Shown here piece after piece: positions 48,401 to 58,842 of a stretch of DNA of 64,000 nt. The notes beneath the pieces are model-generated. The model was not told the origin of the DNA and ran no database searches. It worked only from the letters and a program-made list of their open reading frames with translations. The first letter of the stretch is position 1. The number at the start of each line of letters is the position of its first letter. The stretch is from positions 422,501 to 486,500 of the forward strand of contig WAEK01000002.1 of the NCBI GenBank assembly GCA_011634665.1. Reading direction: 5' to 3'. A program made the translations under genes and the position numbers. This DNA is from Mortierella sp. BCC40632 (Eukaryota; Mortierellomycota; Mortierellomycetes; Mortierellales; Mortierellaceae).

Positions 48401-49212
48401 CGTGCCCAACATACTTTGCTTGGATTCCATCAATCTCTGCATCCCTTGCGCTCAGCAACGCGTTGACCTCCCCAGCATATTCCCGTTCAAGATCCAAGAT
48501 CGCGTCGAATAATCCGGAAACAGGAGAGTGAACCAACGTATGATATGCCTCTGGAAACATGTTCTGCCAAGTGAGGAGATGAAAAAGAAAGAGTCAATTC
48601 CGTGCTGCTGTTGATTTGTTTATCATTATCGCTTTCTTTTTTCCTGCTTGGACCTGGACAATGACTAATTGCAAAAAGGGAAGCTTCAAGTCTCACCTCT
48701 TCTGGTTGGGTATAAAACTCGGTGGTATGGTTCCTGTAATTCTCGATCATGGCCTTGAGGAGTTCTGCCTCGGCAGCACTTTGTTTCTGCACAGACCCAT
48801 CAGCAGGGGTTGCCTCAGTCTGTACCTGCTGTGCCTGATCTTCCTCCACTTTGGCGGATGCATCTTCAGACGTAGTAGCCGCAGCTTCGTTCTCCCCTTT
48901 AACGGACTCGGTCGATGCCGTTATTGTTTCAGGAGTAGCAAACACCTCACGATCGACACGTTCAATTTCCTGTTGGACCCGAGCTCTACGCGTAGAGTGG
49001 ATCTGGTCCTGGACTGTTGATAGTAAGGACTCTTCTAGGTAGATGGGGACATTGTGTTCTTCGCGACAATGACGGATGGCATCCAGGAGAAGCGCGCCCT
49101 CGGCTAGGTCGACCTGAATGGTCTTGAGCTCTGCACCTGGATAAGGCGGAAAAGAGTACTGGAGATGGATGGGATGCGGTGCCTTCTCGAGGGTCATTTG
49201 CCGGGAGTCCAT
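45488..49212 (-). CDS. FERRY3: FERRY3/C12orf4-family protein with an internal UBA domain
   Basis: Seven exons on the minus strand: 49212-48697, 48563-48415, 48313-48244, 48144-47557, 47429-46993, 46882-46575, 46434-45488; all phases agree, 1004 aa against 552 in human C12orf4. Recognition: an N-terminal segment with AYHTLVHSP and LEREYAGEV, then far downstream ESFTVVLGSSHSKVTHNFRL, AASLYGQNLSGLVQLV, FVMTRHSNLPMIHVVFHLF, FLAGLRNIIRTAHRYEI and VKVIQFLLP, in the same order as the human protein. Human FERRY3 is part of the five-subunit Rab5-effector complex linking mRNAs to early endosomes. The extra length includes a clear UBA domain (about 414-455: ILEMGFDEEQAKGAL, HAITLLLEQPE), spanning the exon 4/5 junction, plus Gln/His-, Ser- and Gly-rich linkers. 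The start at 49212 has an in-frame TTG just upstream but no earlier ATG. Confidence 0.88.
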
Positions 49213-49435
49213 GAGCAATGGTTGGCAAAATGTTGGAATGGCGACAGTCTGGTAGAGCAGTAAGGCCCAGTCTTTTTTCCCTCCTCTCCTCTCCTCTTCT
49301 CTCCTCTCTCGCTCGCTCTCTCACTCGATCCTTGGAAGTTGGAACACGAGAGAAGCAGTCACCAGTACGAGTTTTACAGGCTAATGCTCCCCCCTGTGAA
49401 GCTCTTCATCCTCCACCGGATCGATCAAGTTCAAA
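49213..49435. promoter_or_regulatory. Short divergent promoter region, FERRY3 / RABL6
   Basis: Only 223 bases separate the start codons of two divergent genes. The interval has CCTCTCCTCT repeats (49286-49330) and no obvious TATA, consistent with a shared TATA-less promoter. The right boundary depends on the proposed RABL6 first exon. Confidence 0.45.
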
Positions 49436-52400
49436 ATGGTACCATCAGCCAAACAACCTACTCACTCCTCAAATGTGTTCTGGATTCGACATGAAAAGAG
49501 GAGGGAAGCACCAAGCCATAAAGAATGAATGAAAGAAAGAAAAAAAAAAAAAAAAGAAAAAAAAAAAAAGTACCAACATGATCCTCACAACCATCGTATA
49601 TCCACTTGCCTCAGTTCCAGAAGCTATGGCCATTCAATAGCGCGCCACCGCATGGAGTAGGTGGAGTTGGCTCACCCAGCAATGGCCATGTAGATCATGG
49701 CGTGTCTACCAAGGTCAAACCTGTCCATGCTTCCTTCAACAAGGGCGTGCCTCTCAACAGTAAGGGGGGGGGGGAACAACCTATTTTTTCTTTTGCTGCG
49801 ATCGATCATGTTCAACAACTGTCAGATAGTCTCAACACATGGTTCCTCGCTTCTTTTTTTGCCCTTTTTTCATAGTGAAGGTCATTATCAGAGGCGATAT
49901 TCGCACAGGAAAGACCTCAGTCTGTAAGTCAAAAGTGCAGGCCATCATTTTTTTTTCTCCTTTTGGTTGAGGAAAAGATGCTAGTCCAAAGTTGTAGCCT
50001 CTGAGATGTCTCTTTCTTTCTCCATCTCCTTTTCCTCCCTCACTAGTCGAGAGACTTCAGGGACTACTATTCCGACACGAGAGTCAGTACAGGACTACGG
50101 AACAAATCCAAGTCGCCAACATTCCTTGGCAATATACACGTATGTGACTAGAACAAGGGAGAAGCGCTCCTCTCCTTTCTCATAGTTGTCCCTCCCCCAC
50201 GCGATTATCTTTTCTGTACCTACGCCCACTCGAATGTCTATAGTCAGCCTCTTTTTTTAAGGTTTTGGAGGCAAAGTAAGTAGAGTGAGGTTCAGTCCCT
50301 AACCTACTTTCTTCTCCCTTGGCATCTAGACACACGGGATGTCATCAAGGTCGAGATTTGGGATGTTGTTGACAAGGGCGTCCAGGCTGGGGAGCTCAAA
50401 TCCACCACTCCTTCCAGACCTCTCAAGATTGACAACAGCACATGTAGGGCGCTCATTGCTTTTATATATTTATATATTTTTTTACGAAGGCTGTTAGCTC
50501 ATGTCTCACCTAATATTATACTTGCCCACGGAACTCCTTCTACCAGCAGCTTCACCACCAACAAAGCCCATTTCAACGAGGGCGACAACAGACTCGGCCC
50601 CTCATGCGGCGTTTGCCTTGGATGCATCTACAATTGATGTCTACCGTAACACAGATGGCGTTATCCTTGTCTACGATATTTCAAAGGCTTGGACTTTTGA
50701 TTATATTGAAAAGGCGCTTGAAGATATCCCCACTAGTACACCAGTCCTGATTCTGGTATGATACACGTTGGCACACTTTCTATGGCCTCCTTTACTGTCG
50801 CCCAATGGACTAACCTGAAGCGAGATCTCCATTGTGAAAAAACAAACAAACTCTAGAGCAACTTTACAGACAATAGTGCGCCCCGTCCTGTAGTTGATTT
50901 TGATCGTGTCGAAGCACTGATGAGGTATCACAACGAAGAAAGAGCCAGGTTACCTTGTGCACCTGCCAACTTGATTCGACAGCTGGACACTAGCATGAAG
51001 ACAGGGCTTGGACTCAAAGAGATTCACGAGTATTTTGGGATACCTTTTCTGAATGTCCTGGTACGTATGCCTTTTGAGACTGCCAAAATATCAATGACAG
51101 CTTTTATCCCTCGCGATTTCTTTTCTAACCCCTACCTCCCACCGCTCGAAAAATAAATAATTATAGAGAGAAACTCACAGGAAGCAGTTTGAGCAAAAGA
51201 CTCGCGAGATCATGGATCTATTAAAGACGATGGACGGGAATGCTCATATCCGACCCCAAACTCAACCACCCCTTCACCAACCTCCACCCTCCAATCAGAT
51301 CAACTACACCTACTCGACCAACAAAAAAGTCCCCACATCCATGTCTTCTTCCTCCTCTGTGCCACTGGCTTCTTCTCCTTCAGACTCTGCACCCTTGATC
51401 GCTTCCTCCTCCCAACTTGGTCGAGGGATTAAAAAACAAAACTCGGCCATCCCCGCACCCATTCAGACCTCGACCACTCAATCTATTCGTCAACCCGAAC
51501 CTCAAACCTCCACTCCCAATTCTCCAGCACGCAAGACTCGGAATGATCATACCAATGTTGAGATTGTCAGTCCAACCCCTCTATCAGCTCAGGCACCTCC
51601 TGTCTTGTTTGATTTCAATACAGGAAAACTCGAAGAAGGGTTCTTTCAGAATGTGGAGCTGGAGAGTTCAAGCAACAGCAGTAGCAGTCGGGAGGATCAT
51701 TCTTCTGGATCTAATTCACAGATGACAAGGAGAGATGTTGTTCCGCCCTTGAAGAACGAACCAGGAGACATGAATATGGGCGGCAACCCAATGGTAGCTG
51801 GGGACGAGGATATTGACGAGGAGGAAGAAGAGGAAAAAGAAGAGCAAAAAGAAAAGGAAGAGGAAGAGGAAGAGCAAGAGCAAGAGTTGTCCCTCGGTCA
51901 GAGTCAACATCATTTTGCTGCCACTACAACAACCATCTCGATACCCAACATCCCCATGCCCAATTGGACACCTGAGCCAGCCGAAATTGATATGGGACCT
52001 CAATCTCCAATCTTTGGATCAGACCAGCAGCAGTATGACCGTGTTGAGGAGCTAAAGGACGTTAGTCTAGACGATCCATTCGGGAAACGGATTCTCCAGA
52101 GACAAGAGACAGTGGACAAGGAGAATCTCGAAGATGGAAAGGAGGAAAAAGAGGATGGGGTCAGTGATGATGATCAACAAGAGAGCAACCGGTCATCGAC
52201 TTCGATGGCGGATCCTTATCCTTCCTTCCTACATCAGACTCAAGGAGATTCGGATCTAGAGAGTGAACCGGATTTCCCTGTTGCCTCGGCCATGTATTAT
52301 GAAAATGGAGAACCAGGATTTGTGGAGGATGAGGAAGAGAAGGAGACCACTACACATCGGAGGTCAATGTTGTCAAGTTTTGTTGAGATGGGAGATCATA

Positions 52401-52882
52401 CGGAAGCCAATCCTTGGGGAAGTTCGAGTGATTTATTGCATGGAACCCCTGCCACGACCGCCACTAATGCAATGGGATTCCAGGATATGTCGCTACAAGG
52501 ACCTATCATAAGCAAGGTCAGCCCCTTCCCAGAAGTCAGCAGTTCAAATGGAATGACCATGGAGGATGACAACATGATCTTTCACTCAAAAACAAACACA
52601 ACCTCCTCAACAGCGACAGTAATGACCAAGGAACTCTCTCCGATTGTGGAAGCTGACACGACCACAGGAGAATCCAGTCCAGCACGTTCGATGGATTTGA
52701 GCCAAGGACGGGACAATGTTGTAGGAGAGGATGACCGTGATTCCGAGACGGAAAAAATTCAAGATGTTGTAGAAGAAGACGAATCCAAGAAGACGATGGC
52801 TACGAGTGTGAGTGAATCAGAAAAGAAAAAGACAACGACTACGAAACGAAAGGGCAAGAAGAAGGGCAAGAAGGGCAAATAA
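49436..52882 (+). CDS. RABL6: RABL6-type atypical small GTPase
   Basis: Proposed exons: 49436-49438 (ATG only), 49615-49759, 49876-49923, 50047-50139, 50330-50443, 50547-50755, 50857-51060, 51185-52882; phases match, 837 aa. The order of conserved segments follows human RABL6: P-loop in MKVIIRGDIRTGKTSV (50-65), TTEQIQVANIPWQY, VEIWDVVDKG in place of a DxxG motif, FALDASTIDVYRNTDGVILVYDI, KTGLGLKEIHEYFGIPFL. The G4 NKxD motif is degenerate (SNFTDN), as in the family. The disordered C-terminal half holds the family-conserved GGNPMVAGDED at about 471-481, an acidic Glu-rich block and a Lys-rich end (KGKKKGKKGK). Role is poorly defined; animal RABL6 is linked to proliferation and vesicle traffic. 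The first exon is the weak point: without it no ATG precedes the P-loop region except Met50. Confidence 0.88.
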
Positions 52883-52892
52883 ACTAAAATAG

Positions 52893-52898
52893 AATAAA
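52893..52898 (+). terminator. Poly(A) signal of RABL6
   Basis: AATAAA 11 bases after the stop codon, followed by an A-run (52911-52935). The MEF2-type gene ends at 53128 on the other strand, so the two genes converge. Confidence 0.5.
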
Positions 52899-52904
52899 AA
52901 TATA

Positions 52905-52935
<31 letters not shown>

Positions 52936-53127
52936 GGTCAAGTGTACATGAAGAGATTCTCGCATAAGATTCGTTAATAGGTATTCTTTCTTCCCTTCAT
53001 TTTTTTCTTCCTCCTTTCTGTCCTGTTTATTCTCGAGACATGTTCTTTTTCTTTTTCTTTTTTTCTTTTTTTTATTTTTTTTTATTATTATTTTTTTTAT
53101 TTTTATTTTTATATTTTTTTACTTTTT

Positions 53128-56100
53128 TCAATTCTTTTTGGCTTTCTTGGCCATTGGTCCATCCACACTCAAATTCTTGGTCTCTTCAGAATTTGGTGAT
53201 CTCGACCTAGGTCGAGCCGCCAAAGGTGCCGTCAGATTCTCTCCACCATTACTCTGTGTCGTGGCCGCCTCATCAGCAGAAGACGACGAGGACGAGGACG
53301 AACTGGAATCTTCATTTTTCGTCAACGTTATCCGTAAATTAGAAGATCCTGACATCTTGGTCGTTGTTGTCACATTGCTACCTTCCGTCAAAGTTATCGT
53401 AGAGGAGGTGGTTGTGGTCGAGGAGGAGGAGGTTGCTGCTGTCGCTGCATTCTGACCTTTAGCCAAAGGACTGGGTTGATGCACTCGAGATAATTCTCTT
53501 TCACGAGGAACGGGCCAATGGAAGGCCGAGCCCGGCTGTGCACTCGTGGGCGTCTGACCAAAGACTATTGGACTCAGCTCCGCCTGCGAAGCATAAAACT
53601 CGGGATAAAACGTCGATGGTGAGGGCAGGTTCTTGGCAAATTGGGACGGTAACGTGGATGAAATTGGTGCCGACTCGAGAGGCCGTTTCTGGATCTGCAA
53701 AACAGGGGGGAGGGGGGAAAAGAGAGAAAGGGAGAGAGAGATGAGATACGCAGCTTCTATTTTTTTTTTTTTTTTTTTTAAAAAAATCCTTTGGAAGAAC
53801 AGCAGAAACAAAAACAAAAACATACCGGTGGAAGCTCACTCGATTCCTCTTCCTTGATCGCTCCTGCAAGGGTACTGTTTTCTTTGCCATCCGTCGGGAT
53901 TTGTACACGAAGATTCTTTGGCTTCTTAATCCCTCCGTTCGTTGGGCTCAGCACAGGTGAGGTCGCAGACGCTGCCGCAGCCGCAGCAGAGACCGATGCA
54001 GGTGTCGTGGCAATGGAGATACTGGGAGGTGTCGAAGCCATGATTGAAGATCCATCTGTCATGGGCGAAGTATCCCCGTTCATGGGCGATTGGGCTGTCT
54101 TCATCGCATTTTGGGGCGTAATCACTGGTGACGAAGACTGCGAGAGTGGCTGGGACTGCTGAGTCGGAATCGTCAAGGGCGAAGACATGGGAGTGCTCGT
54201 GATTGGCAATTGAAGATTCTGAGCTGCCTGTGTTGGGGCCATGGGTCGGTTCATAAATGGCGGTGCTGGCTGACTAAACTGTTGTGTCGGAAAGGCTCGG
54301 GTCTATGGGATTGGGAAAAGAAGACAGGGTTAGGGAGAGAGGCCAGAGCAACAAGAAGGTTGACAGTATCAAATCCCACCCCCAGCCCCTGAAAAAAAAA
54401 AAAAAAAAACCTGCATAGAGGCCCAAAAAACTTACCGTGGCGGGTTGCATCATATCTGGCATGGTTGGCTGGGGCATCATTCCTTGAGGTTGCTGGTACT
54501 GCATTGGATGCCGGGCCTGAGGTGCCGCCTGCGGATGACCTGGCGCATGCTGTTGCAGATGATGTGGAGCTGGCTGCTGGGGGTGATGCTGAGGGTAGTG
54601 TGTAGGTTGCGCCTGTTGCATAAAGAACTGCTGCTGCTGCGCCTGTTGCTGGTGCTGAGGGTGATATGGCTGGGGTCCCAGCTGTTGTGGGTGATGGCCA
54701 TACTGCTGAGGACGATACTGTGGGTCGATGGACTGGTACTGGAATGCGTCATAGGGTTGAGCATTCACAACGACGTTTGGCGGCATCTGGAATGGACTCC
54801 GGGGCATATGCGATGGTAATGAAGGCGGGGTGTGTTGCACCGCAGTCTGGTGAGGAGGCGGGGGAGTGTTCATGACAGAATGGTTGGGGGTTGTCTGGTG
54901 CGACTGAGGTGGGATAGTCTGGGGCTGTGGAGTGACGGAGAGTTTAGTCCTGTCCTCTCCGGCCACAGATAGTCCATCCTCGTCCTCTTCTTCCTCCTTG
55001 TTATTATCCGTGAGGTTCATGAATTCCTTGTTCGTGTACGTCTCACAGGTGTCATTGTACTATCCGGAGAAACGCAGAGGAGAGAGTATTAGAGAGATAC
55101 AAAGCTTTGTCATCCTGGATGTATATTTTCCTTTCCCTGCTGTCAAGAGATGGCCATTTTTGGATATCTCTTGTTCGAGTAGCTTGCTTCGCCATCATCT
55201 ACGCGTATGCTCCATCATCTCCCCAGGGCTCTGTCTTTTGAAGAGAGGAAGATGCTGATGATGATGCTGCTGCTGATGATCGGCACCTTTGTTCTCTTCT
55301 TTTTCTTCTTTCTTCTTCTTTCTTCTTCTTTCTTCTTCATATCCATTTGCTCCATGTCTGTCCTATTGGGTGATGGGGGAACAACGAGCGACAAAAAAAA
55401 AAAAAAAAGACTTGATCCCTTCCTCTTCCTTACCTCGGTGTATCGGAGTAAGATGCTGTCGATATCATGTGAGGAGTATTGGACCAGCTTATTGTTCGAG
55501 TTGAAGATGATCAGTCCAATCTGACAATCACAGAGGACGCTCAGCTCCATCGCCTTTTTCATCAACCCAAAGCGTCTCTTCTGGAACGTAACCTATAGAG
55601 ATAGTATCATATCGACCAAGAAACAAAGCTGTTCAGTCCCTGAAAGGTACACACATCTCCAAGATGACACCACACATCCCATCAACAGACTGTCGCCAAG
55701 AGTTTGCTCCATTTTGGCTCCTGTAAAAAAAAATAAAAAAAAAAAGTTCCTGGATGAAAGAAAAAAAAAGAGAGATGAAGTGGAGAAGAAACAAAAACGA
55801 AAAAAAAAGCATCCAATGGTTGCATCATTCTCGTTCCTTCGGACCCTGAGAATCTAATCTCTATTAATAACCACAAAGGACAAGAGATGAACGGTTGGAG
55901 TGGCGATATAAAAAGAACCTGGTCCACGCGAGCGAGCGGGCCTTGCAGCATCGAAGCGGTCTAGGGGAGTTGACATGGGTCTAGATGGGCTGCTGATTGG
56001 GCTCCATGGAAACAGGACTGTGTGTGTGTATTCAGGGCCGGCGGGAGGCGAGACGAGATGAAGAGCCGAGTACGGGAGAGAGGGGAGCAAGAGCTTCGGC

Positions 56101-56160
56101 CTGTACCTGGCGGTTACGTTCGTCCATGATGGTTTTGATCTGGATCTTTTTGCGACCCAT
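53128..56160 (-). CDS. RLM1: MEF2/RLM1-type MADS-box transcription factor
   Basis: Five exons on the minus strand: 56160-56107, 55592-55434, 55059-54436, 54302-53826, 53694-53128, all joined in phase 0; 626 aa. Residues 1-57 are a MADS box beginning [18 protein letters not shown] and continuing [20 protein letters not shown], and 58-90 match the MEF2 extension ([18 protein letters not shown] then [10 protein letters not shown]). It is therefore the type II (MEF2-like) class that includes yeast Rlm1 and Smp1, which in yeast respond to the cell-wall-integrity MAP kinase. The rest is disordered: Gln/Pro/His-rich (about 110-279) and Ser/Thr/Pro-rich with many SP/TP sites, possible MAPK targets. 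The end, PMAKKAKKN, is basic. Intron 1 (514 bp) splits the MADS box after codon 18. Confidence 0.95.
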
Positions 56161-56650
56161 TGTTGCACTGGCGAGTCAGACGACAGAGGGTGGGATGTGA
56201 CAGGGGAATGGTAGGCAATGATGTTTGAACAAGAGAAAGAAGACAAGAGAAAGAGAACGAGCAAGAGAGAGAAAGCGAGAGCGAAAGGGAGCAAAGAGAG
56301 CAAAGAGAAGAGAGAAAACGACAAGAAGCGACCACAGGGTATTTTGGAGCCGATGTTTGAGTTTCTGTTTGAAAAAAAATATGAGGTAGTTTTGTCGGGG
56401 CGAAGAGAGAGAAAAGAAAAAAGAGAGAGAGAGAGTCTTGACTTTTTCTGGGGTCCCAAGAGTGCAAAGAGGAGAGAGAGAGAGATAGAGAGAGAAAGAG
56501 AGAGAAAAGGCTGAAAAGCGTGGTCGAGAAAGCCTTTGAGAAGGATGTGGTGGTGTGGTGGCGAAAGGATGCCGACACTCTTCTCTGTTTCTCCCTCTTT
56601 TCTCTTTCACTTCTCTCTCTCTCTCTCTCTTTCTTTCTTTCATTCTTTCT

Positions 56651-56682
<32 letters not shown>

Positions 56683-56848
56683 TTCAACCTATTTCTCTCT
56701 CTCTCTCTCTCTCGTCTTCTCTCTCCTTTGTCTTCTCTTTCTCTTCTTGTCTTTTCACTTGCATAACACGAGCAAGACCTTGGCTGACTGACTTGTATCA
56801 CGTGGAACAGAGAGAAAGTAAGAGTGGGGAATATATTCTTCGTGTTAT
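56161..56848. other. Upstream flank of the MADS gene
   Basis: No gene seen. Contains GA arrays (56400-56515) and CT arrays (56603-56716). It should hold the MADS-gene promoter and the 3' flank of the sphingomyelin-synthase-like gene; both genes lie on the minus strand. Confidence 0.65.
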
Positions 56849-58163
56849 CTAGCTTGTCGTATTGTTCCTAAACTGCTCCCCAGGGAGCTGCACTGGATCA
56901 CTAGACAGGTCTTCATCCTGGCTATGAATAAGCAACTGTCCGTCTGGTGATGGCCGCTGAGGAACATATTTTAGGGGAGGCTGTCGATAGCTCATGTTTG
57001 ACGAACTTTGAGGCGGGAAAGGGTTGTCCGTGATACCTCTGGTTCCTGAATCGATGGTGTCGTGAGGGTCAGGGAGAGCGGACAAAGGTCCTTCTTCCGC
57101 TGGATGAAGTTCCACTGGCGTATCAATGACGACAGATTGCATTGGGGTTTCACGCGCTCTCGCGCTGTCCACCGTCATTGTTAATTTCTCTGGGTCCATG
57201 GCATTCTGCGCTTCCTGCTTTCGGCGCTCCCGCTCTTGAGCATGTGGCCGGGGATCGGGGCCATCACCCCAGGGGTGTGTCAGATCCCTGAGACGGCCCT
57301 TGGCCTCAATGTATCGGTGAAAAATGTAGGTCCAGATGTAGAAATTGCCTCCTGCAACATAGAAGGCGACTAGGACATCGACCGTGTAGTGAGCCCTGTT
57401 GGCAATAACGATAATCGCAGATCCGATACAAAGACACCAAACAAAAACGAGGCAGATCCAGGCAAGCCATCGGAGCTTGTGTGGGAACCGATGGTATCCA
57501 TGACCTGTCCATACAAGTGCCGAGATTACAAAGATGACCGTGTGTCCACTGAACATACAGTCTCCACATCGATGCAAAGTGAATGTTGTAAAGAACTCGC
57601 CCGAAGAGTGCATGCAGCCATCTCGTGGATCTGGAAAGGAGGTGATGGCGACTGTCGTGATCCGCATCAAGTTGCAAAGGGCCCAGGTGAGGAGGACCTT
57701 GCACAGGAGATAAAGGGGCCGGTAATGGGTCAGGACTAGAATGATGGTTGGCACAAACATGAGCGCATCTGCCAGATCTGTCAACCAGAGTAACTGGATG
57801 GATGGAATCGCCTCAAAGAGTCGGTCGGATAGCTTTGGTGTCGTTGTGTTGTCAGGGGACAGATACGACGCAACATTGGCCATGACATTCTAACAGTAGA
57901 GTAAATAGAATAAGAACCAAAAAGAAAATGGTGCGCTTGTGAGCTTAGAATGTTGTAATCCACCCAGTCCTAGGCAGAGTCTGTCCAGACATTCTTTTTT
58001 CACCAGTTAGTCGAGTATGGAGCTCTGGCTGCCTGGCTGTTACCATAAAATAGAGCGTCAGTGCAAATATGATGATGCAGAGCAATGTCCAAAAAATGCT
58101 CTGCTTTGTGAACTTGTACCGTTGAAAGAACCAGACTTTCAGTCGCTGCTTCCATGGAGTCAT
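56849..58163 (-). CDS. Sphingomyelin-synthase-like / PAP2-type membrane enzyme
   Basis: Two exons on the minus strand: 58163-58044 and 57889-56849, joined in phase 0; 386 aa. Sphingomyelin-synthase-family proteins move phosphocholine or a related head group between phospholipid and ceramide-type acceptors at Golgi or plasma membranes. Visible marks: the NLMRITTVAITSFPDP stretch, CGDCMFSGHT (Cys148-Gly-Asp, His156) and HYTVDVLVAFYV (His207, Asp211), giving the His-His-Asp triad of the lipid-phosphate-phosphatase superfamily. Six hydrophobic segments are likely (one in exon 1). The C-terminal about 130 residues are hydrophilic, with many Pro and charged residues, and probably cytosolic. The head group cannot be told from sequence; inositol-phosphorylceramide synthase, phosphatidylcholine:ceramide transferase or a simple phosphatase are alternatives. 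Confidence 0.87.
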
Positions 58164-58434
58164 GCTGAGAATAAATCAGTTTTTGGTAATGCTAATCAAT
58201 CTGCTTTAACGGTTCTGAATGAAAAACAAGAGTCCATGGACGAGTGAATCGAGAGAATGAGCCAGAGGAATGAGAAGGAATGTGCAATCGAGCGAATCCT
58301 GCAAGATCAGGGCTTGCTCTAATCTCGCTGAAGTCACGCTCAGGGCGAAGAAAAGCAAAGGCTAGTCTGTGGATTAGGGATGCTTGTATCTCTGATATCT
58401 AAAAGAGTGACGGTATGGAAGCAAGAGAGTAAGA

Positions 58435-58439
<5 letters not shown>

Positions 58440-58486
<47 letters not shown>
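58440..58486. repeat. (GA)n array
   Basis: About 46 bases of pure GA, flanked on the right by AAAGAGAAAG-type purine DNA. Confidence 0.9.
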
Positions 58487-58489
<3 letters not shown>

Positions 58490-58794
58490 CGAGAAAGAGA
58501 AAGAAAAAAGGGCGAGAAAGAGAAAGAAGAAAGAGGGCGGGGAAGAGAGAAAGAGCAACAAGAAAGAGAGAACTACATGGAATAACGATGAGAGACAGAG
58601 ACAGAAAAAGAGAAAGAGAAAGAGAGAGAGAGGGTGCTACTCCTGGGATGGGATCGAGTGGAATAGACACACGCGGAATGCGACAGGGAGCGGACGGAGA
58701 GAACTGCCTAGCTACAGCAACAACAACAACAAAAGGATGTGCTCTAGTGACCAGGCGGGCACCTCCTTGCGTCCCTGGATACGGTGGCCGTGGG

Positions 58795-58797
<3 letters not shown>

Positions 58798-58841
<44 letters not shown>
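58798..58841. repeat. (GA)n array
   Basis: A second pure GA array of about 44 bases in the same intergenic region. Confidence 0.9.
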
Positions 58842-58842
<1 letters not shown>

